DNA of 32,424 nt from an uncultured Pseudomonadota bacterium (GCA_903885375.1 CAISIK010000039.1:1-32424); one strand, 5' to 3'. Numbered from the stretch's first letter, positions 24,474-32,040 are shown. Notes: generated by a model from the sequence alone, not told the origin. Numbers and translations: made by a program.

Positions 24474-26111
24474 CTACTTCAAAGAGACTTCGAGACCGGT
24501 GTACACGCCGCTGTCATCGCGCTCGGCCGCACCTTCGTCGATCTCGAGGCCGTAGAGCGCGGGGAGCGGGAAGCTGAAGTCGCCGAGCAGGGAGAAGAGC
24601 AGGTCGATGGGGAGCATGTCCTCCACGAGGCGGGTCATCTCCTCGTCGGTGGCGCCCATCGTGGATTCGCGCACCATGAGCACCACCTCGGGGGTGCCGA
24701 GCTTCAGGGTGAGCTCGCCACCCTCGACCACGATCTCGAGCGGCACGAAGGCGTTCACCGCGGCCTGGAGGTGGTCGCCGAGGGCGCCGCCGGGGGTGTC
24801 GATGTTCACGATCAGCTCGCCCATCTGCGCCTGGAGCTCGCCCTCGCGCTCCACGACGACCGGGGGGAGCAGCGCGTTCACGGTGATGGTGCCCTCGGTG
24901 GCCTTCAGCGGCGCCAGCATGAGCGCGCTGAGCGAGCCATCGTCGGTGCTCAGGCGGATGTCGAGGAGGCCGCCGGCCCAGGCCTCGTAGAGCATGCGGT
25001 TGAGGAGGTTGTCGCTCACCGCGCCCGACACGTCGGCGTGGGTGTCGAGGTCGGGGGTGCCGAGGTCGGCGCCGAGGTAGCCGGGGCCGGCGTGATCGCC
25101 GGTGCTGGGGATCACGACGTCCATGTCGAGGTTCAGCGCCACGCCGTCGTCGTCGATGTCGACCCGGGCGAACTCGAACGCGAGGTCCACCGTGAGGCCC
25201 ATCAGCTCGGTGCTGAAGCTCGGATCGAGGCCGCTCAGGGTCTCGTCGAGGAGCGGGGGCACCATCTCGTTGACCTTCTCCACCAGCGTTTCGGTGATGG
25301 TGTCGCGGATGGTCTCCACGAGAATGTAGCTCTCGACATCGCCGGGGAGGAGGGAGGTGTCGTAGCCGAAGTCCTTGAGCTCCACGGTGACCTCGCCGAT
25401 GTCCACGGCGATGCGGCCGTTCTGGGCGGTGATGTAGAGGTCTGCGCTGAGCACGGCCGCGCTGGCCCACATCGACACATCGCTGTCGAAGTCAAAGCCG
25501 AAGGCCTCGCCATATGCGTAGATGTCCACGTAGAGGTTGGGGAGGGTGACCTGGAGGCCGAGCGCGCCATCCCGCGGCTTGAAGGCGAACTCGGGGGTGT
25601 CGTACGACACGCTCTCCACGTCGGCGGCCACGATGACGTAGTCCCACGCGTAACTGTCGCTGTACACCGGATTGATCGCGGTGATCGACTCGCTGATGGT
25701 CTGCGAGGCCAGCATGTCCGCGCCGATCTCGCCGATCCGGCGGAGGCCGCCGTCGTTCACGCGCAGGAGCAGCGCATCCTCCACCGCGCCGTTGTCATCC
25801 TCGAACTCGCCGACAAGGACGCCGTTGCGGTCGAAGATGGTGTGGCCGGTGGCATCCACGCCGCTCCCCTCCACCACGTTCACGCCGCGGGCCAGCTCCA
25901 CGTCGGCCACGAAGGTCCCCGCGTCCACCTCGGCGGCCACGCCGTTCACCTGCACCTCGGTGAGGTTCACGGCCTTGCCGGAAACCTCCTGGCTGCCTTC
26001 TTCGAGAAACTCGCCGCCCTTCGGCGACTGCAGCACGAACAGGCCGGCCGGGGCCGGCGCCTCTTCCGCGGGCTTGTCACAACCAGCGAGGATGAAGGCG
26101 AAGAACATCAT
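24474..26111 (-). CDS. Lipoprotein, Ig-like then possibly TULIP/BPI-like
   Basis: A 545-residue lipoprotein; MMFFAFILAGC ends at the lipidated cysteine. Residues about 25-95 look like a bacterial Ig-like domain (PKGGEFLEEGSQEVSG, VNGVAAEVDAGTFVADVEL, GVNVVEGSGVDATGHT). Beyond that come long amphipathic strands alternating with helices, notably ETIRDTITETLVEKVNEMV (about residues 262-280) followed by PPLLDETLSGL, then strands FEFARVDIDDDGVALNLDMDVV. A second helix-and-strand set follows (DNLLNRMLYEA; GELTLKLGTPEVVLMV). This layout recalls lipid-binding TULIP/BPI proteins, which would fit a carrier of hydrophobic molecules in the envelope. That is a pattern judgement and is not proven. A good promoter lies just upstream, fixing the start near 26111. 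Confidence 0.78.
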   Translation of the reverse strand: MMFFAFILAGCDKPAEEAPAPAGLFVLQSPKGGEFLEEGSQEVSGKAVNLTEVQVNGVAAEVDAGTFVADVELARGVNVVEGSGVDATGHTIFDRNGVLVGEFEDDNGAVEDALLLRVNDGGLRRIGEIGADMLASQTISESITAINPVYSDSYAWDYVIVAADVESVSYDTPEFAFKPRDGALGLQVTLPNLYVDIYAYGEAFGFDFDSDVSMWASAAVLSADLYITAQNGRIAVDIGEVTVELKDFGYDTSLLPGDVESYILVETIRDTITETLVEKVNEMVPPLLDETLSGLDPSFSTELMGLTVDLAFEFARVDIDDDGVALNLDMDVVIPSTGDHAGPGYLGADLGTPDLDTHADVSGAVSDNLLNRMLYEAWAGGLLDIRLSTDDGSLSALMLAPLKATEGTITVNALLPPVVVEREGELQAQMGELIVNIDTPGGALGDHLQAAVNAFVPLEIVVEGGELTLKLGTPEVVLMVRESTMGATDEEMTRLVEDMLPIDLLFSLLGDFSFPLPALYGLEIDEGAAERDDSGVYTGLEVSLK

Positions 26112-26132
26112 GGAAGCCCCTGTCTGGGGCGG

Positions 26133-26162
26133 CGTATACACGATCGCGCCCTGCCCTGTCAA
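26133..26162 (-). promoter_or_regulatory. Sigma70-type promoter of the Ig/TULIP-like lipoprotein
   Basis: On the minus strand, a perfect -35 TTGACA (26157-26162) and a -10 TATACG (26133-26138) are separated by 18 bases. Transcription should begin near 26126, giving a leader of about 15 bases before the ATG at 26111. A five-bp inverted repeat GCCCC-TGTCT-GGGGC (26116-26130) overlaps the expected start and might be an operator. Confidence 0.7.
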
Positions 26163-26186
26163 GCGCCAACGAAATAGCTGGCCGGG

Positions 26187-27068
26187 ATGATCTCCCTGCT
26201 CACGCTCCTCGCCTGCCTGCCCATCGAGCCCGACGAAGCGGGGGCGCCCGCCGTCGCCGACACCGGTGATTCTGCGGAAGAAGGCCCGGCGCCCGCGGAG
26301 CTCGTCGAGCCGAGCGCGGGGAGCTGCCCCGACTTCGGGGGCGACCGTGTGGAGCTCGTGTCCGGCGGCCTCGACCGCGAGGCCCTCGTGTACCTGCCGG
26401 AGGGGGAAACCGCCGATGCCCCCGTGCTCTTCGTGTGGCACCCCCTCGGCGGTGATGCCCGCTACATGGCCCGGGCGCTGGGCCTCGAGGACTATGCGGC
26501 CGAAACCGGCACGGTGGTGATCGTGCCGGAAGCGAGTGGCAAGTTCCCGTTCGAGTGGGACTTCGCCGGCGATGGCGCGGAGGACCTCGCGCTCTACGAC
26601 GACCTGCGTTCCTGCGCCGTCACCGAGCTGGGCGCCGACGTGCGCCGGGTGGGCGTGACCGGCTTCTCGGCCGGCGCGCTGTGGACGACCTTCCTCGGGA
26701 TCCACCGGGGCGACACGCTCGCCTCCCTCCTCGCCTTCTCCGGCGGCACTGGCGGCATGGTGCGGTACAGCACGCCCGCGATGACCTTCCCCGCGCTCCT
26801 CACCGAGGGCGGCGAGGGCGACACCTATGGTTCCGGCGGCGCCATGGTGAGCTTCCACGATGCCACCTTCGCCTTCGCGGAGGAGCTCACCGCCGATGGC
26901 CACCTCGTGGCCGTGTGTTCCCACACCCGCGGGCACGATCTCCCGCCCGACGCCGACGTGATGCTCCGGGAATGGCCGCTCGCGCACCGCTACGGCGAGC
27001 CCTCCCCGTTCGCGGAGGGCGACCTCTCGGCGCTCCCCGACATCTGCGCGTTGTACACGGGCGAGTAG
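26187..27068 (+). CDS. Lipoprotein alpha/beta hydrolase (LpqC/PHB depolymerase-like)
   Basis: A 293-residue secreted esterase-like protein. MISLLTLLAC ends at the lipidated C10, and an in-frame TAG four codons upstream rules out a longer ATG start. An acidic linker leads to the hydrolase fold: ALVYLPEG, VLFVWHPLGG (oxyanion region) and nucleophile S161 in VTGFSAGAL. H250 in TRGHDLP is the probable catalytic histidine. This resembles the polyhydroxybutyrate depolymerase/feruloyl esterase (LpqC) group acting on extracellular esters; the substrate is unknown. It diverges from the preceding lipoprotein gene with 75 bp between. Confidence 0.8.
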   Translation: MISLLTLLACLPIEPDEAGAPAVADTGDSAEEGPAPAELVEPSAGSCPDFGGDRVELVSGGLDREALVYLPEGETADAPVLFVWHPLGGDARYMARALGLEDYAAETGTVVIVPEASGKFPFEWDFAGDGAEDLALYDDLRSCAVTELGADVRRVGVTGFSAGALWTTFLGIHRGDTLASLLAFSGGTGGMVRYSTPAMTFPALLTEGGEGDTYGSGGAMVSFHDATFAFAEELTADGHLVAVCSHTRGHDLPPDADVMLREWPLAHRYGEPSPFAEGDLSALPDICALYTGE

Positions 27069-27173
27069 GGCCGGGCGATGCCGCGCGACCGTCCGCGGGG
27101 CGGGCGTGGGCAGGTCGGCATCGCGGCGCCGTCGGGGCGGGAACCGGCGGGGCGCGGCGGTGTCCAACGTCGC

Positions 27174-28148
27174 ATGGTCGCGGCCTTCTTTCTCGGGGTG
27201 TTGCTGGCCGGCTGTTCGTCGCCGCCCGCGCAGGCCACCGAGGCGTCGGTGCCGGTGGCGGCGGCCGAGGTGGATCCTTTCGCCGCGTTCCTGGGCGGAA
27301 GCGGGCCCGTGGCCGACGGCTTCTCGGCGCCCCTGCCGGGCTGGACGCCGTGCGGCGAGGGCTGTGGCGAGGCGCCATCCGCGCGCGCGGTCCGCTCCTG
27401 GGCGGCCGGCGTGGTGGAGCGGACGGGGCCGGAGGGCGTGGTGGTGCACCACCGCTGGTACGAGAACCACGAGCCCCGCGAGCTGCGGGTGGTCTGGTCG
27501 GGGTTCGAGCCCGCGGTAGCGGCCGGTGCCTCCGTGGAGCGCGGCGGCGTGCTCGGCCGCGGGCGCACCGCGCGCGTAGCCGCCGAGGGCCTGGATGAAG
27601 CGCTGACCGCGTTCGCGGCGGCGAGACCCACGCTGCCGGTTCCGCAGGCGGAGCCCGTGCTGGCGCTCGTTTCGCACGACCTCGCGCAGATGCGGATCTA
27701 CCGGGAGGGGGCCGAGGTCGGGCGGTACGAGGTGGGGTTCGGGCAGGCGGCGGGCGCCAAGGTGCGGCGGGGCGACAACCGGTCGCCCAAGGGCGTGTAC
27801 TACGTGGTTCAGCACGCCACGGGGCCGTTCTCCGGGGCGTCCGCGGCGTACTTCGGCGGGTACTGGATGCGGCTGAACTACCCCAACGCGTGGGATGCGG
27901 CGCGGGGGGCGCGCGCGGGCCTCATCGACGCCGCCACGCAGGCGCGGATCACGCGGGCGTGGGCGGCACGCCGGGAAACGTCGAAGTCCACCGCGCTCGG
28001 GGGCGGCATCGGGTTTCACGGCTGGGCGTACGAGTGGGAGGATGCGGGGAGCCGGCGGCTGAGCTGGGGCTGCGTGGTGCTGCACCTGCGCGATGTGGCC
28101 GAGATCTACGCGGCGTTGCCGGATGGAGCGATGGTCGTCCTCTTTTGA
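27174..28148 (+). CDS. YkuD-family L,D-transpeptidase lipoprotein
   Basis: A 324-residue protein; MVAAFFLGVLLAGC gives a lipoprotein with C14 as anchor. The C-terminal YkuD domain has H282 in GFHGWAYEW and the catalytic C300 in LSWGCVVLH, with SPKGVYYVV and MRLNYPNAWDAA as flanking family segments. It would form 3-3 cross-links in peptidoglycan or attach proteins to it, in the periplasm. Residues about 85-135 (VVHHRWYENHEPRELRVVW, ending GGVLGRG) resemble the beta-barrel of lysostaphin-type M23 proteins, possibly without its metal site. The frame is open from 27078, but the start at 27174 begins the signal peptide. Confidence 0.88.
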   Translation: MVAAFFLGVLLAGCSSPPAQATEASVPVAAAEVDPFAAFLGGSGPVADGFSAPLPGWTPCGEGCGEAPSARAVRSWAAGVVERTGPEGVVVHHRWYENHEPRELRVVWSGFEPAVAAGASVERGGVLGRGRTARVAAEGLDEALTAFAAARPTLPVPQAEPVLALVSHDLAQMRIYREGAEVGRYEVGFGQAAGAKVRRGDNRSPKGVYYVVQHATGPFSGASAAYFGGYWMRLNYPNAWDAARGARAGLIDAATQARITRAWAARRETSKSTALGGGIGFHGWAYEWEDAGSRRLSWGCVVLHLRDVAEIYAALPDGAMVVLF

Positions 28149-28215
28149 CCTCGGGCGTCGCGATTTGCGGTACAGTCGCCGTGTCGTCGGCCGATGGTCG
28201 GCACCGGAGGGTGGC

Positions 28216-28701
28216 ATGATCAGCTTCTTGGCCGTGCTCGCGTTGGGGATGTCGGGGTCGGCGGAGGCCCGCGGGCTTCGGCCTGCGGGGGATCGGGACG
28301 GCGACGGCCTCACCAACGGCGTGGAGCGCTCGATCGGCAGCAACCCCCTCGCCGCGGACAGCGACGGCGACGGGTGGAACGACTGGGAGGAGTACGTGTA
28401 CGTCGGCACCGCCGCCCTCATCGACGCAGGCGACACGCCCGACGACGATGGCGATGGCCTCTACGACGTGTACGAGGTGGCCTACGGCACCGACGACACC
28501 CTCGCGGACACCGATGGGGACGGGTGGAACGACTGGGACGAGTACGTTTACGTGGGCGGCACCGCCGGCACCGACCCGGGCGACACGCCCGACGATGACG
28601 GCGACGGGCTGTACGACGTGTACGAGGTGGCGTACGGCACCGACGACACCCTCGCCGACACCGATGGGGACGGTTGGAACGACTGGGACGAGTACGTGTA
28701 A
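28216..28701 (+). CDS. TSP3 repeat protein, N-terminal part up to in-frame stop
   Basis: A 161-residue product if the TAA at 28699-28701 is respected. The ATG has GGAGG five bases upstream. A hydrophobic signal (MISFLAVLALGMSGSAEARG) is followed by thrombospondin type 3 calcium-binding repeats with DxDGDG loops (DRDGDGLTNG, DSDGDGWND, DDDGDGLYDV). The same frame continues open for 211 more codons past the stop. All other complete units read TAC where this one reads TAA, so the full gene (28216-29337, 373 residues) appears broken by one C-to-A change or a sequence error. The intact protein would be a rigid, calcium-stabilised secreted or surface protein. A -10-like TACAGT lies at 28171-28176. 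Confidence 0.8.
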   Translation: MISFLAVLALGMSGSAEARGLRPAGDRDGDGLTNGVERSIGSNPLAADSDGDGWNDWEEYVYVGTAALIDAGDTPDDDGDGLYDVYEVAYGTDDTLADTDGDGWNDWDEYVYVGGTAGTDPGDTPDDDGDGLYDVYEVAYGTDDTLADTDGDGWNDWDEYV

Positions 28702-29334
28702 GTGGGCGGCACCGCCGGCACCGACCCGGGCGACACGCCCGACGATGACGGCGACGGGCTGTACGACGTGTACGAGGTGGCTTGCGGCACCGACGACACC
28801 CTCGCGGACACCGATGGGGACGGGTGGAACGACTGGGACGAGTACGTGTACGTGGGCCGCCGCGCCGGCACCAACCCGCACAACACGCCCGACGACGACG
28901 GCGACGGGCTGTACGACATCTACGAAGCCGCCTACGGCACCAGCGACCGCCTCGCCGACACCGATGGCGATGGCTGGGACGACTGGGAGGAGTACGTGTA
29001 CGTGGGCCGGCACGCCGGCACCAACCCGCACAACACGCCCGATGACGACGGCGATGGCCTCTACGACGTGTACGAGCGCGACTACGGCACGAGCGACCGC
29101 CTCGCCGACACCGACGGCGATGGCTGGGACGACTGGGAGGAGTACGTGTACGTGGCTGGCACTGCCGGCTCCGACGCGAGCGACACCCCCGACGACGACG
29201 GCGATGGCCTCTACGACGTGTACGAGGTCGCCTCGGGCACCGACGACACCCTCGCCGACACCGATGGGGATGGTGCCGACGACTACCTGGAGTACGTGTA
29301 CGGCAGCGACGGGACCGACCCGACCAGCGTGCCC
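28291..29334 (+). repeat. Seven tandem 150-bp TSP3 units
   Basis: Units begin at 28291, 28441, 28591, 28741, 28891, 29041 and 29191, each exactly 150 bp (50 codons) apart; the last is 48 codons. Each unit holds two calcium loops, DDDGDGLYD and DTDGDGWND, and a spacer ending in DTP. Units 2-4 are nearly identical at DNA level, while units 1 and 7 diverge, consistent with internal duplication or gene conversion. Confidence 0.95.
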
Positions 29335-29337
29335 TGA
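28702..29337 (+). pseudogene. TSP3 repeat protein, C-terminal part after in-frame stop
   Basis: In-frame continuation of the repeat gene, 211 codons with no further stop, ending TGA at 29335-29337 after a diverged last unit (GADDYLEYVYGSDGTDPTSVP). It has no signal peptide or plausible independent start signal. GTG at 28702 is formally available but lacks a Shine-Dalgarno. It is best read as the displaced remainder of the upstream gene unless the TAA is a sequencing error, in which case both parts are one CDS. The unit at 28741 also has Cys in place of Tyr (VACGT instead of VAYGT). Confidence 0.75.
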
Positions 29338-29344
29338 GCGCCGC

Positions 29345-29368
29345 GCCGCGGGGCCCTCGCCCCGCGGC
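29345..29368. terminator. Bidirectional hairpin between convergent genes
   Basis: A perfect nine-bp GC stem (29345-29353 with 29360-29368) and a six-base loop lie between the TSP3 stop and the stop of the minus-strand gene at 29368. No T-run flanks it, so termination may be weak or factor-assisted. Its place between two converging genes supports a shared terminator. Confidence 0.6.
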
Positions 29369-29769
29369 TACTCGGGAACGGCGAGGAGCAGCTGCCCCGT
29401 GACTTCGTGCGTGAAGTCGAGGACGGCCGGCCCCTGCGCCCGCCACTCCTGCTGCAGCGTGAACGCGGTGCTCGGCATCGTGGAGGTGAAGAGCAGCCGG
29501 TTGCCCTCCAGGCGCGCGTCCTGGATGCGGAAGACCTCGCCGTCGCCGGAGTCCACGCCGGTCACGATGGGCACGCCGCGGTCGATGCACACGCGGAAGC
29601 GCGCGGTGGAGGTGGGGTGCTGCCACACGCCGAGGAAGGCGCGTTGGGGGATCGCGGCGGCGCCGGGCTCCGACGGGGAGCAGGTGAGCCCCGGCGGGCG
29701 CGGCGGCATCGACGGGGTTCCGGTGCCGGCGAGGGCCATCGTCAGGAGGAGCGGGAGCAGCGCGGTCAT
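29368..29769 (-). CDS. Small secreted protein, function unknown
   Basis: A 133-residue protein. MTALLPLLLTMALAGTGTPS is a signal-like start without basic residues. The mature part is mostly beta in character (GVWQHPTSTARFRVCIDRGVPIVTGVD, QDARLEGNRLLFTSTMP, FTLQQEWRAQGPAVLDF), like a small barrel or lipocalin-type sheet, with two cysteines. I do not recognise a family. GGGGAGG lies just before the ATG. The frame is open upstream to 29952, but that would overlap the divergent MerR gene. Confidence 0.65.
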   Translation of the reverse strand: MTALLPLLLTMALAGTGTPSMPPRPPGLTCSPSEPGAAAIPQRAFLGVWQHPTSTARFRVCIDRGVPIVTGVDSGDGEVFRIQDARLEGNRLLFTSTMPSTAFTLQQEWRAQGPAVLDFTHEVTGQLLLAVPE

Positions 29770-29827
29770 GCCTCCCCGGTATCGCGGTGCGGTGCACCAC
29801 CGAATCGTGATCCCCGACACGCGATCA

Positions 29828-29856
29828 TTGACGTCCGGGCAGCGCACGACTATCAC
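29828..29856 (+). promoter_or_regulatory. Promoter of the merR-iscSUA operon
   Basis: TTGACG (29828-29833) and TATCAC (29851-29856) are separated by an optimal 17 bases; matches to consensus are five and four of six. The palindrome at 29858-29873 lies over the expected transcription start. With no gap longer than about 20 bp downstream, this promoter probably serves the regulator and all isc genes. Confidence 0.6.
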
Positions 29857-29857
29857 T

Positions 29858-29873
29858 CTTACGTTCACGTAAG
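29858..29873. promoter_or_regulatory. Perfect 16-bp palindrome, candidate MerR operator
   Basis: CTTACGT and ACGTAAG flank a TC spacer. Both arms are complete, and the right arm contains the start of the AAGGA ribosome binding site of the MerR gene. The TTACGT-N2-ACGTAA form resembles sites described for MerR-family regulators such as LiuR. Lying downstream of the -10, it should work by repression, unlike classic MerR sites placed between -35 and -10. Confidence 0.7.
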
Positions 29874-29878
29874 GATTG

Positions 29879-30388
29879 ATGTCTGACGGCGCACCCTCGA
29901 CCCTGATGCGGATCGGCGCCCTCGCCGACAAGGCGGGGCGCACGCAGCGCACGCTCCACTTCTACGAGGAGCTCGGTCTGCTCACGCCCGTGGGCCGCAC
30001 GAAGGGCGGCTTCCGCCTCTACGACCAGGACTCGCTGGTGCGCATCCACTGGATCACCCGCCTGCAGGACCTCGGCTTTTCCCTTCCGGAAATCCGCGAG
30101 TTCCTCGAAGCGTTGCGGTCGGCCCAGTCCGCCCCCGAGATGATGCAGTCGCTCCAGTCCTTCTACGCCCAGAAGCGGCTCGACACCCAGGCGCAGCTCA
30201 GCCGCCTCCAAGCGCTCGATGAGGAGCTGGTCACCGCGCTCGACTACCTGTCGGGCTGCCACACCTGCGCTCCCGCCACCGAGAAGTCGGCCTGCAGCGG
30301 CTGCGAAACCGGCGGCCACGCCGACATCGTCGCGCCGCCGCTCGTGGCCGGCGTGCACGACCATCCCTCCTCCTCCATGGACTCCTGA
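29879..30388 (+). CDS. MerR-family regulator with C-terminal cysteine cluster
   Basis: A 169-residue protein. The N-terminal winged helix is standard MerR: MRIGALADKAGRTQRTLHFYEELGLL, then GGFRLYDQDSLVRI and FSLPEIREFL. A coiled-coil dimerisation helix follows (about 85-122; QAQLSRLQALDEELVTAL). The C-terminus has C127, C130, C139 and C142 in a CX2C-X8-CX2C array with H147 nearby, enough to bind a metal or an Fe-S cluster. The ATG at 29879 has AAGGA four bases before it; M10 is a less likely start. The stop directly abuts iscS with no gap. Because it holds the place IscR (Rrf2 family) normally takes, it may sense Fe-S or metal status. That role is inferred. Confidence 0.88.
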   Translation: MSDGAPSTLMRIGALADKAGRTQRTLHFYEELGLLTPVGRTKGGFRLYDQDSLVRIHWITRLQDLGFSLPEIREFLEALRSAQSAPEMMQSLQSFYAQKRLDTQAQLSRLQALDEELVTALDYLSGCHTCAPATEKSACSGCETGGHADIVAPPLVAGVHDHPSSSMDS

Positions 30389-31612
30389 ATGTCGCTCAAG
30401 CTGCCCATCTACTTCGACAACCACGCCACCACCCGGGTGGATCCGGGCGTGCTCGAAGTGATGCTGCCCTACCTCACCGAGGTCTTCGGGAACGCCGGCT
30501 CGCGCAACCATGCCTTCGGCTGGGCCGCCCAGGAAGCGGTGGAGCGCGCGCGCGAGCAGGTGGCCGAGCTGATCGGCGCCGACCCCAAGGAGATCATCTT
30601 CACCTCCGGCGCCACCGAGAGCGACAACCTCGCCATCCTCGGCGTGGCCCACTTCTACGCCGAGAAGGGCAAGCACGTCATCACGCAGGCCACCGAGCAC
30701 AAGGCCGTGCTCGATGCCTGCCACGCGCTCGAGAAGGAAGGCTTCGAGGTCACCTACCTCCCGGTGAACACCGAGGGCCTCGTCTCCCTCGATGAGCTCC
30801 GTGCCGCCATCCGTCCCGACACCACGCTCGTGTCCATCATGTGGGCCAACAACGAGGTCGGCGTCATCCAGGACATCACGGCGATCGGCGCGATCTGCCG
30901 GGAGCGCGGCGTCTTCTTCCACACCGACGCCGTGCAGGGCGTGGGCAAGATCCCGTTCGACGTCTCCGCCATGAACGTGGACCTCGCGAGCATCTCCGCC
31001 CACAAGATGTACGGTCCCAAGGGCATCGGCGCGTTGTACGTTCGCCGCGGCCGCCCCCGCATCCGGCTCGAGCCCACCATGTACGGCGGCGGGCAGGAGC
31101 GTGGCCTCCGCAGCGGCACGCACGCCGTCCACCAGATCGTCGGCCTCGGCGCCGCGTGTGCGGTGGCGAAGCGCACGATGGAGGAGGGCGAGGCCGCACG
31201 GGTGCGCGTCCTGCGGGATCGGCTGTGGGATGGCCTCCGCGCCAACCTCGATGAGCTCTACCTCAACGGTAGCTGGGAGCACCGCCTCCCCGGAAACCTC
31301 AACGTCAGCTTCGCGTTCTGCGAAGGAGAGGCGATGATGATGGCGATCAAGGATCTCGCCGTCAGCTCCGGCTCTGCCTGCACCTCGGCCTCGTTGGAAC
31401 CCTCCTACGTGCTCCGGGCGATGGGCGTGGATGTGGAGCTTGCCCACACCTCCATCCGGTTCGGCATCGGCCGGTTCACCACCGAAGAAGAGGTCGACTA
31501 CGCGGTGAAGCTCATCACCGAGAAGGTGCGCTGGTTGCGCGAGATGTCACCGCTCTACGAGATGGTGAAAGAAGGCATCGACATCAAATCCATCGAATGG
31601 GCGGCCCACTAG
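30389..31612 (+). CDS. iscS: Cysteine desulfurase IscS
   Basis: A 407-residue PLP enzyme that takes sulfur from cysteine, forms a persulfide on itself and passes it to IscU for Fe-S cluster assembly. PLP lysine K206 lies in [12 protein letters not shown]104 in TEHKAVLD stacks on the cofactor, and the mobile-loop persulfide cysteine C331 is in [19 protein letters not shown]. The loop length and sequence are those of the IscS (group I) type rather than Suf[14 protein letters not shown] and the C-terminal IscU-contact region are intact. It starts immediately after the MerR stop codon. Confidence 0.97.
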   Translation: MSLKLPIYFDNHATTRVDPGVLEVMLPYLTEVFGNAGSRNHAFGWAAQEAVERAREQVAELIGADPKEIIFTSGATESDNLAILGVAHFYAEKGKHVITQATEHKAVLDACHALEKEGFEVTYLPVNTEGLVSLDELRAAIRPDTTLVSIMWANNEVGVIQDITAIGAICRERGVFFHTDAVQGVGKIPFDVSAMNVDLASISAHKMYGPKGIGALYVRRGRPRIRLEPTMYGGGQERGLRSGTHAVHQIVGLGAACAVAKRTMEEGEAARVRVLRDRLWDGLRANLDELYLNGSWEHRLPGNLNVSFAFCEGEAMMMAIKDLAVSSGSACTSASLEPSYVLRAMGVDVELAHTSIRFGIGRFTTEEEVDYAVKLITEKVRWLREMSPLYEMVKEGIDIKSIEWAAH

Positions 31613-31632
31613 GCCGCCAAGGGAGAATCATC

Positions 31633-32040
31633 ATGGCATACAGCAACAAGGTCATCGACCACTACGAAAACCCCCGCAACGTCGGCTCGATGGACAAGGC
31701 GGCCGACGATGTCGGCACCGGCCTGGTGGGCGCCCCCGCCTGCGGCGACGTGATGAAGCTGCAGCTCAAGATCAACGACGACGGCATCATCGAAGATGCC
31801 AAGTTCAAGACCTTCGGCTGCGGCTCGGCCATCGCCTCGAGCTCGCTCGTCACCGAGATGGTGAAGGGCCGCACCGTGGAATATGCGCTGGGCATCAACA
31901 ATTCCATCATCGCGGAAGAGCTGAAGCTCCCCCCGGTGAAGATCCACTGCTCCGTGCTCGCAGAAGATGCGATCAAGGCCGCCATCGCCGACTTCAAGAA
32001 GAAGCAGGCGGCGAAGCAGGCCCAGGCCGAGGCGGAGTAA
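31633..32040 (+). CDS. iscU: Iron-sulfur cluster scaffold IscU
   Basis: A 135-residue scaffold on which [2Fe-2S] and [4Fe-4S] clusters are built. The three cluster cysteines C37 (APACGDVMK, with D39), C63 (FGCGSAIASS) and C106 (HCSVLAEDA) are present, as is the LPPVK motif (99-103) recognised by the HscA chaperone. Residues 122-135 are a Lys/Ala/Gln tail. AAGGGAG precedes the ATG, 20 bp after iscS. Confidence 0.97.
   Translation: MAYSNKVIDHYENPRNVGSMDKAADDVGTGLVGAPACGDVMKLQLKINDDGIIEDAKFKTFGCGSAIASSSLVTEMVKGRTVEYALGINNSIIAEELKLPPVKIHCSVLAEDAIKAAIADFKKKQAAKQAQAEAE

Noticed and set aside
28145..28176. Promoter for the TSP3 gene (TTGACC and TACAGT)
   Set aside because: The spacing is 20 bases, too long for a confident sigma70 pair; only the -10-like element is mentioned.
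26112..28436. Upstream extension of the Ig/TULIP-like lipoprotein frame to 1320 codons
   Set aside because: It runs antisense through three plus-strand genes, and the promoter at 26133-26162 lies just upstream of the lipoprotein ATG.
28291..29334. CRISPR-like array
   Set aside because: The periodic units are 150 bp with no distinct short repeat/unique spacer structure, and they encode calcium-binding protein repeats in frame.
28418..29800. Minus-strand open frame of 460 codons over the TSP3 array
   Set aside because: It only mirrors the tandem repeats (Arg-rich periodic translation) and has no independent support.
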